Assembly (NCBI RefSeq): GCF_023347255.1
Contig: NZ_CP094466.1
Location: 3,038,001-3,102,000, forward strand
Source of the DNA: Faecalibacterium sp. I4-3-84
GTDB lineage: Bacteria; Bacillota; Clostridia; Oscillospirales; Ruminococcaceae
Direction: 5' to 3'
DNA length: 64,000 nt
A program made the translations under genes and the position numbers. The stretch's first letter is position 1. Each line of letters starts with the position of its first letter. Under the pieces are notes generated by a model. That model saw only the letters and a list, made by a program, of their open reading frames with translations. It was not told the origin of the DNA and searched no databases. Positions 58,712 through 64,000 of this stretch are shown here, piece by piece.

Positions 58712-58726
58712 CTGGCATAAAAACGC
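58712..58726. repeat. Right direct repeat, candidate attR
   Basis: CTGGCATAAAAACGC is the same as 6208-6222. It lies 145 bases after the transposase gene and about 97 bases before secG. The 144 bp between the transposase stop and this repeat are AT-rich and hold no gene. Its left edge (TTTACTTTTCA) is, in reverse complement, loosely similar to the DNA after attL (TGAA...GTAAA...TAAANGCAA), a possible imperfect inverted repeat. Confidence 0.75.
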
Positions 58727-58822
58727 ACGGTTTCTGCTTGCTTTTTTGCGCTTGTTATGCTACTATATATTTGTATTTCTGCGTAGTTTTTATTGAATTA
58801 AAATAAAGGAGCGTTTCAATCC

Positions 58823-59074
58823 ATGTCTGTTATCGAAATTGTTGGCGGTGTGATCCTGCTGATCGCTTCGCTCGTCATCGTTTTCCTCACTCTCATGCAG
58901 CACACCCATGGTCAGGGCCTTTCCGGTGCCATCAACGGCAGTATGGGCGGCGCAAACAATGCCCGTTTGACCCCGGCTGATCAGATGCTGGCCAAGACCA
59001 CCCGCATTGCAGGCATTGTTTTCTTTGTGGTTGCCATTCTGGCATGTCTGTTTGCAGGCCGTCTGGCAGGTTGA
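58823..59074 (+). CDS. secG: Protein translocase subunit SecG
   Basis: The 83-residue protein has two membrane segments (residues about 4-26 and 58-80) and the middle GQGLSGAINGSMGGANNARL, typical of SecG. It helps the SecYEG channel in protein export. AAAGGAG lies upstream of ATG 58823. It is followed by a terminator. Confidence 0.92.
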   Translation: MSVIEIVGGVILLIASLVIVFLTLMQHTHGQGLSGAINGSMGGANNARLTPADQMLAKTTRIAGIVFFVVAILACLFAGRLAG

Positions 59075-59085
59075 CAAGGTTCGTG

Positions 59086-59115
59086 CAGCCCCGTGTAAAG
59101 GACGGGGCTGTTTTT
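59086..59115 (+). terminator. Rho-independent terminator after secG
   Basis: The stem CAGCCCCG / CGGGGCTG with a 9-base loop is followed by TTTTT. Confidence 0.9.
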
Positions 59116-59240
59116 CTGTGTTATGATAGGATGTCGGCGGCAGTCTGACCGCTGGGCAGGGTGGGGCAGCTGGCCCACGATTGGCAGCGCTGCGGCACGT
59201 TGGAGGCTGCGGCCATGGAAGAGCAAGGAGAAAAAATATT

Positions 59241-61361
59241 ATGGCAATGCGCGATAAAATTGAGCACGCGATCCAGAATCAGCCGTGCACCGTCAAAGAC
59301 CTCAAATCCAAATTCGGCGGGGACCGCGGCTCGGACCGCAAGGTGATGGAGGCTGTGGATCAGCTGGTGCACGAGGCGGTCATCTGCCAGCGTCAGGGCG
59401 TGTTCTTTACGGTGCGCTCTGGCCGTGCAGACAAGGCTCTGCTGTGCAAGGTGGTAAAACTGGGCAAGAATTTTGCCTTTGTCATGCTGGAGGACGGCAC
59501 CAGCGATATCTTTATCCCGGGCCGTTTTACCCGCGGTGCCATGCCCGGCGACATGGTGCTTGTAGAAAAGTTTGAGCACCCCCGTGTGGAGGGCAGCGAT
59601 GAAGGCGAGATCCTGGCCATTCTGGAAGAAAAGAACGATCTGGTGGGCACTGCCCGCCGCATTGATGGCCGCCTGAAGTTCGTGCCGGACGACTGCCCGG
59701 CCATCTCCATGCAGATGATGCGTGATTGCGAGGGCGGTGCAAAGGACGGCGACAAGGTGGCCGTGGAGATCCTGCAGCGCGGCAATCGGCAGGAAGATCA
59801 CCGCGTGGGCGTTGCCATGCGGTTTGGCAGCTCGGACGAAGCAAAGCGCTGCGCAAAGGCCCTGCTCTATGCGCAGGATATCCGCAGCCGCTTCCCGGAT
59901 AAGGTTCGTGAGGAAGCCAAGAAGCTGGAGAACGCTGAGGTCTCTGAAAAGGACACCGAGGGCCGCATGGATCTGCGTGCCCTGCCCATCTTCACCATTG
60001 ACAGTGCTGAGACCAAGGATATCGATGATGCCATCAGCCTGACCAAGACCCCGGAGGGCGGTTTTGAGCTGGGTGTCCACATTGCAGATGTTTCCAACTA
60101 TGTCAAGCCCGGCAGCGAACTGGACAACGAAGCGTTTAACCGCGCAACCAGCGTCTACTATGCCGATCAGGTGGTGCCCATGCTGCCCAAGCAGCTTTCC
60201 AACGGCATCTGCAGCCTGAATGAGGGCGTGCTGCGTCTGGCCTTCTCCTGCCTGATGCATCTGGATAAGGATGGCAACCTGATCGATTACCGCTTTGTCA
60301 AGTCGGTCATCCGCAGCCGCGTCAAGGGTGTTTACTCCGAGATCAACGCCTTGCTGGCCGGCAGTGCTGACGACGAGCTGAAGGGCAAGTACCATGAAGT
60401 GCTCAGCCAGCTGCCCGCCATGAAGGAACTGTACGGCCACCGTGCCCGCCTGCGCAAGGAGCGCGGCTGCATGGATATCGAGAGCGGCGAGGTGAAGCTG
60501 ATCCTCGACGAGGACGGCCACTGCATCGATGTGAAAAAGCGCACCTCCGGCGAGAGCGAAGCTATGATCGAAGAGTTCATGCTGCTGGCCAACCAGTGCG
60601 CTGCCCACTTTGCCCGCGTGAAGCAGATCCCCTTCGTGTACCGTGTGCACGAGGAACCCAATGCTGAAAAGCTGGAGCGTCTGCACACTCTGCTGCAGGC
60701 CTGCGGCATCAACGATCACTTTGCCAAGGATGTGCCCACCCCCAAGGAGCTGAGCGCCATTCTGGAAGGTGTGCGCGGCGGCCCGTATGAGCAGATCATC
60801 AATACCGGTATGCTGCGCTGCATGTCCAAGGCTGTGTATGAGGAAAAACCCAAGGGCCACTACGGTCTGGTGCTGAAGGACTACGCTCACTTCACCAGCC
60901 CCATCCGCCGCTATCCGGATCTGGCCATCCATCGCATCATGACCGCCCAGCTCAAGGGCATGGATAAGGATACCATGGTGCTGCGCTACAGCGACTTTGC
61001 CGAGAAGGCAAGCAAGCAGTCCAGTGAGCGCGAGATCATTGCAATGCAGATCGAGCGCAAGGCTGAGGACTGCTACAAGGCCGAGTATGCCCGCCGCCAT
61101 CTGGGCGAGTGCTACGAGGGCCGCATTTCCGGCGTGACCCAGCGCGGCCTGTTCATCGAGTTGGAGAACGGCGTGGAGGGCTTTGTGCCGGCTTCCAGCC
61201 TGACCCCCTCCGGTACCATGCTCACCGAGGGCATCCGCCTGTCCGACCCCGTCTCCGGCAAGAACTGGAGTCTGGGCGACACCATGATGATCACCATTGT
61301 GCGTGCGGATGTGAACCTGGGCAAGATCGACTTTGAGGTTGCTCCGGCAAGCGCAAAGTAA
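59241..61361 (+). CDS. rnr: Ribonuclease R
   Basis: The 706-residue protein has an N-terminal winged helix, cold-shock-like OB parts (GKNFAFVMLEDGTSDIFIPG), the RNB catalytic core (FTIDSAETKDIDDAISLTKT with catalytic Asp residues; FNRATSVYYADQVVPMLPKQ; HFTSPIRRYPDLAIHR), and a C-terminal S1 domain (YEGRISGVTQRGLFIELENG). It degrades structured RNA 3' to 5'. ATG 59241 has AAGGAG upstream. The secG-rnr order is common in Firmicutes. Confidence 0.96.
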   Translation: MAMRDKIEHAIQNQPCTVKDLKSKFGGDRGSDRKVMEAVDQLVHEAVICQRQGVFFTVRSGRADKALLCKVVKLGKNFAFVMLEDGTSDIFIPGRFTRGAMPGDMVLVEKFEHPRVEGSDEGEILAILEEKNDLVGTARRIDGRLKFVPDDCPAISMQMMRDCEGGAKDGDKVAVEILQRGNRQEDHRVGVAMRFGSSDEAKRCAKALLYAQDIRSRFPDKVREEAKKLENAEVSEKDTEGRMDLRALPIFTIDSAETKDIDDAISLTKTPEGGFELGVHIADVSNYVKPGSELDNEAFNRATSVYYADQVVPMLPKQLSNGICSLNEGVLRLAFSCLMHLDKDGNLIDYRFVKSVIRSRVKGVYSEINALLAGSADDELKGKYHEVLSQLPAMKELYGHRARLRKERGCMDIESGEVKLILDEDGHCIDVKKRTSGESEAMIEEFMLLANQCAAHFARVKQIPFVYRVHEEPNAEKLERLHTLLQACGINDHFAKDVPTPKELSAILEGVRGGPYEQIINTGMLRCMSKAVYEEKPKGHYGLVLKDYAHFTSPIRRYPDLAIHRIMTAQLKGMDKDTMVLRYSDFAEKASKQSSEREIIAMQIERKAEDCYKAEYARRHLGECYEGRISGVTQRGLFIELENGVEGFVPASSLTPSGTMLTEGIRLSDPVSGKNWSLGDTMMITIVRADVNLGKIDFEVAPASAK

Positions 61362-61374
61362 GCAAAAAGATCAG

Positions 61375-61426
61375 AACACCTGTACGGCGTTTTCCTGCAT
61401 AGGAAGAGACTGTACAGGTGTTTTTT
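61375..61426 (+). terminator. Rho-independent terminator after rnr
   Basis: The 11-bp stem AACACCTGTAC / GTACAGGTGTT has a 26-base loop and a T tail. Confidence 0.85.
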
Positions 61427-61464
61427 GTCCGCGGACAAGAAGCGATGGAAAAGGGGAGAACGAC

Positions 61465-62709
61465 ATGCTGAAAAACGAAACACTGCGCAGAGATGCAGAT
61501 GCCATCATCCGTGCCAGCCTGAACGCTGTTCTGCCGGACGAAGCGGTGCGCCGCGCGCTGAAAAATTTTCGGCCGCAGGGCGGCAGGGTGCTGCTGGTGG
61601 CTGCCGGTAAGGCAGCATGGCAGATGGCCCATGCGGCGGTGAAATTTCTTGGCCGGGTGGATGGCGGTGTGGTCGTGACTAAATACGGCCACGTGAAGGG
61701 CACGATCCCCGGCGTGGACTGCTGTGAAGCCGGGCACCCCGTGCCGGATGAGAATGGCTTTGCCGCCACCCGGAAAGCGCTGGAACTGGTGCAGGGCTTA
61801 ACGGCAGAGGATACGGTGCTGTTTCTGCTGTCCGGCGGAGGCAGTGCACTGTTTGAGAAGCCGCTGATCCCCGGCGCAGAGCTGCAGCAGATCACGGGCC
61901 AGCTGCTTGCCAGCGGTGCCGATATCGTGGAGATGAACACCATTCGCAAGCGCCTGTCCGGGGTCAAGGGCGGGCGGTTTGCACAGAGCTGTGCGCCCGC
62001 GCAGGTGTTCAGCATCGTGCTCAGCGATATTCTGGGCGACCCGCTGGATATGATCGCCAGCGGCCCGGCAGTGCCGGATACCTCCACCTGTGCACAGGCC
62101 CTTGCCATTGCGGAAAAATATCACCTGCAGCTTTCGGCACAGGCCAAGGCTCTGCTGGCACAGGAGACTCCAAAGGTGCTGGACCGTGTTGCCACGCAGA
62201 TCACCGGCAGCGTGCGGGAGCTGTGCAGCGCAGCAGCCAACGCCTGCCGGGAGCTGGGCTATGAGCCGGTGATCTTGACCGACAGGCTCTGCTGTGAAGC
62301 GCGGGAGGCTGGCAGCTTCCTTGGTTCCATAGCCAGCACCCACGCGGGGCAGGGCAAAAAGCTGGCCTTTCTTGCAGGCGGTGAGACGGTCGTCCATCTG
62401 ACCGGAACAGGTCTGGGCGGGCGCAATCAGGAGCTGGCCCTTGCTGCAGCACCGGTGATCGCCGGGCTGGACGCAGCGGTCTTTTCGGTGGGCAGCGATG
62501 GCACCGATGGCCCAACCGATGCTGCGGGCGGCTATGTGGACGGCAGCACGGCCGCGGCACTGGCGCAGAACCAGCTGAAGGTGTACGATGTGCTGCAGAA
62601 CAACGATGCCTACCATGCCCTCAAGGCGGTGGATGGGCTGATCATCACCGGCGCGACCGGCACGAATGTCAACGATGTGGCCGTGGTGCTGATCGGAAAT
62701 CAAGGATAG
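61465..62709 (+). CDS. Glycerate 2-kinase (type II, MOFRL/DUF4147 family)
   Basis: The 414-residue protein has VLLVAAGKAAWQMAHAAVKF (N-terminal), CEAGHPVPDENGFAATRKAL, LFLLSGGGSALFEKPLIPG, NTIRKRLSGVKGGRFAQ and a C-terminal MOFRL part (LAFLAGGETVVHLTGTGLGG, RNQELALAAAP). It phosphorylates D-glycerate to 2-phosphoglycerate. The ATG at 61465 follows GGGGAG. It stands alone between terminators. Confidence 0.9.
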   Translation: MLKNETLRRDADAIIRASLNAVLPDEAVRRALKNFRPQGGRVLLVAAGKAAWQMAHAAVKFLGRVDGGVVVTKYGHVKGTIPGVDCCEAGHPVPDENGFAATRKALELVQGLTAEDTVLFLLSGGGSALFEKPLIPGAELQQITGQLLASGADIVEMNTIRKRLSGVKGGRFAQSCAPAQVFSIVLSDILGDPLDMIASGPAVPDTSTCAQALAIAEKYHLQLSAQAKALLAQETPKVLDRVATQITGSVRELCSAAANACRELGYEPVILTDRLCCEAREAGSFLGSIASTHAGQGKKLAFLAGGETVVHLTGTGLGGRNQELALAAAPVIAGLDAAVFSVGSDGTDGPTDAAGGYVDGSTAAALAQNQLKVYDVLQNNDAYHALKAVDGLIITGATGTNVNDVAVVLIGNQG

Positions 62710-62712
62710 AAC

Positions 62713-62762
62713 AAAGCCACCGGGAGTTCTCTGCAAAAGCGGAAAGCTCCCGGTGGCTTTTT
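62713..62762 (+). terminator. Rho-independent terminator after glycerate kinase gene
   Basis: A 14-bp perfect stem (AAAGCCACCGGGAG / CTCCCGGTGGCTTT) is followed by TTGTG. Confidence 0.88.
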
Positions 62763-62785
62763 GTGTGATACAGGGAATGGACTTT

Positions 62786-62944
62786 TTAGAAATTTTCCTC
62801 CGGTGCAGCAGACGGGGCGGTGATGTCCCGGTAAAAGACGGCCCACGCGGATTCCTCATAGGGGCGCAGGAAGAAGCCAATGCGTAGCGGAACCTTGAAC
62901 AGCATGCAGGCAATTGCCAGCGGGAAATGCGGAAAGTACTCGGC
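62786..62944 (-). pseudogene. C-terminal remnant of a host gene
   Basis: On the minus strand a frame ending in TAA at 62786 encodes about 52 residues (AEYFPHFPLAIACMLFKVPL, RIGFFLRPYEESAWAVFYRD), which look like real protein. Upstream the composition changes and a TGA is met at about 63002, with no start or ribosome binding site. I read it as a remnant of a gene that was otherwise deleted. The parent family is not recognised. The rest of 62945-63028 holds only a short repeat (GAATCGACC at about 62989 and 63010). Confidence 0.4.
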
Positions 62945-63028
62945 AGAACAAGAAGGCTCCAAAGGCGGCGGAAGGCCGCTCTGTGCGCGAATCGACCGTT
63001 TTCAGACGTGAATCGACCATTTCGTGCA

Positions 63029-63058
63029 TTGACACCCATTTTTCGGAAATGGTATAAT
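63029..63058 (+). promoter_or_regulatory. Strong promoter of the sensor gene
   Basis: TTGACA (63029-63034) and TATAAT (63053-63058) are 18 bp apart, with a TG just ahead of the -10 (extended -10). Confidence 0.85.
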
Positions 63059-63097
63059 TTCTCTGGGAAGATATAAGAAAAGTAGAGGGAACAGCTT

Positions 63098-64000
63098 ATG
63101 AAACAGCGGAGGAAGAATATCCTTCTTGGGGCAGGGCTTGTTCTGGTAATGCTGCTCAGTATTGTGGCATACAGCCGCTATACCCAGCGACAGATCCACC
63201 ACGAGAGCACGCAAAATCTGCTTTCCACCTATGGGCAGGTAAGCAAGACCTTTACCATGTTTGTGCAGCGCAACTGGAACATCCTTGAGATCTGGTCTGA
63301 TGATCTTGCGCAGCTGGCAGAGGAAACGAATACCGAGGTAAAGTGGCGCAGATATGTGAACGAAAAAGCCAACTGGCAGTACAGCGAGGTGGCCCTGTTC
63401 AACGCGGATGGTCAGTTCTGGACGGTCAGCGGCAGACGGGGAGATGCCCCGCATATGCAGTCTGCGCTGGAAGAAGTATACACTATGGACGGCCCTATCG
63501 TGACCAGCTACATTTCCAGTAAGGGTGTGCGCAAGGTCATGTTTGCCCAGCAGATCGAGCCTGTCACGATGGATAGCGTTACCTATACCTCGCTGGCGAT
63601 CTGCTACGATAACTCCGTACTGGAAAACATGCTGGGCGGCTTGGCTTATGAGGGACAGAGCGATTGCTACATTGTTCGCTCCAATGGCAATATCGTGCTT
63701 TCCACCGAGCCGAAGAGCGAGATCCCGGAGCAGATGACCAACCTGTTCGACTATCTGGAAGCAAACGTCAAGGCCGACCAGCCGTATTTTGACGAGATGC
63801 GCAAGAACCTGCCGCTGCAGTACAAAGGCAGTGTGAGCTATACCTTCAACCGCAAGCGCTACTATATGGTATACCAGCCGGTAGGTGTAAAAGACTGGGC
63901 CATCATCGGCATTGTGCCCACCAATGTGATGGACGCGGGAATGCGCCAGGTGCAAATGTTTACCATTGCACTGCTGGCAGTGCTGTCTCTGATGATCTTG
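63098..64000 (+). CDS. Membrane sensor protein with extracellular Cache-like domain (3' cut by window)
   Basis: The frame is open from ATG 63098 to the end of the window (301 codons). It has an N-terminal membrane segment (NILLGAGLVLVMLLSIVAYS), an extracellular region of about 250 residues with YSEVALFNADGQFWTVSG, SDCYIVRSNGNIVLSTEP and YYMVYQPVGVKDWAIIGIVP, in the order of a Cache sensor domain, and the start of a second membrane segment (MFTIALLAVLSLMIL). The output domain, likely a histidine kinase or GGDEF type, lies beyond the window. Confidence 0.8.
   Translation, partial: MKQRRKNILLGAGLVLVMLLSIVAYSRYTQRQIHHESTQNLLSTYGQVSKTFTMFVQRNWNILEIWSDDLAQLAEETNTEVKWRRYVNEKANWQYSEVALFNADGQFWTVSGRRGDAPHMQSALEEVYTMDGPIVTSYISSKGVRKVMFAQQIEPVTMDSVTYTSLAICYDNSVLENMLGGLAYEGQSDCYIVRSNGNIVLSTEPKSEIPEQMTNLFDYLEANVKADQPYFDEMRKNLPLQYKGSVSYTFNRKRYYMVYQPVGVKDWAIIGIVPTNVMDAGMRQVQMFTIALLAVLSLMIL

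Larger units (their letters stand above)
6208..58726. mobile_element. Prophage (contractile-tailed, with diversity-generating retroelement), about 52.5 kb
   Basis: A 15-bp direct repeat bounds a continuous set of phage genes: early DNA metabolism, methyltransferases, an accessory minus-strand operon, terminase, portal, capsid, sheath, tube, tape measure, baseplate, fibres, DGR, lysis genes and a terminal IS30-type transposase. The structural genes look intact. No tyrosine or serine integrase and no CI-type repressor were recognised. The flanking host genes (penicillin-binding protein and secG) are uninterrupted. Confidence 0.85.

Overview
The window is a bacterial chromosome carrying one large, apparently near-complete prophage. 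The GC-rich composition, the CIRCE-controlled groES-groEL operon, the SLH-like/InlB-repeat surface protein and the AGGAGG-type ribosome binding sites point to a Gram-positive gut Clostridia bacterium. A Faecalibacterium-like member of the Oscillospiraceae is my best inference; no rRNA is present to prove it.

Host DNA lies at both ends. On the left (1-6216) are the end of a surface protein gene, a lipid (diacylglycerol-type) kinase, groES-groEL behind a CIRCE operator, and a class B penicillin-binding protein. On the right (58727-64000) are secG, rnr, a type II glycerate kinase and the start of a membrane sensor gene. A 15-bp direct repeat (6208-6222 and 58712-58726) brackets everything between. 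Its left copy contains the stop codon of the penicillin-binding protein gene. I read it as the integration scar of a prophage of about 52.5 kb.

The prophage falls into blocks. (1) 6.3-19.7 kb, plus strand: early genes, including several DNA methyltransferases, two of them with long poly-G tracts at which the reading frame breaks, a 3D-domain protein, small lipoproteins, an HUH-type replication initiator and a DUF1064 nuclease. (2) 19.6-26.7 kb, minus strand: an operon of accessory genes (DUF2513, SWIM zinc finger, DUF4942 methyltransferase, ArdC-like and others). It contains 26 copies of the 7-mer CACGAAA, all in one orientation, and six copies of a structured intergenic repeat. A ribbon-helix-helix regulator gene with three palindromic operators lies divergently beside it. 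(3) 27.2-28.5 kb: a C-rich, inverted-repeat-bounded, apparently non-coding region with operator-like palindromes. (4) 28.6-57.3 kb, plus strand: the late genes. They combine a lambda-type packaging and head module (Nu1/GpA terminase, portal, ClpP-like protease, gpD-like decoration protein, gpE-like capsid) with a P2-like contractile tail, tail fibres, endolysin and holin. The phage is therefore a myovirus. (5) 57.5-58.6 kb: an IS30-family transposase at the right end. No tyrosine or serine integrase was found.

The main discovery is a diversity-generating retroelement (DGR) inside the prophage. An Avd-like gene (52209-52808), a template repeat rich in AAC codons (52842-52962) and a reverse transcriptase with YMDD and the DGR-type LGYQTSQ motif (53132-54361) sit beside a tail-associated C-type-lectin-like target gene holding variable repeat VR1 (54870-54990). 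VR1 differs from the template at 15 positions, and all are template adenines. A second variable repeat, VR2 (14442-14540), lies about 38 kb away in a small early gene (14015-14662) between two related lipoprotein genes. It differs from the template at 12 positions, again all adenines. One template thus appears to diversify both a virion protein and a non-structural, possibly lysogen-expressed protein.
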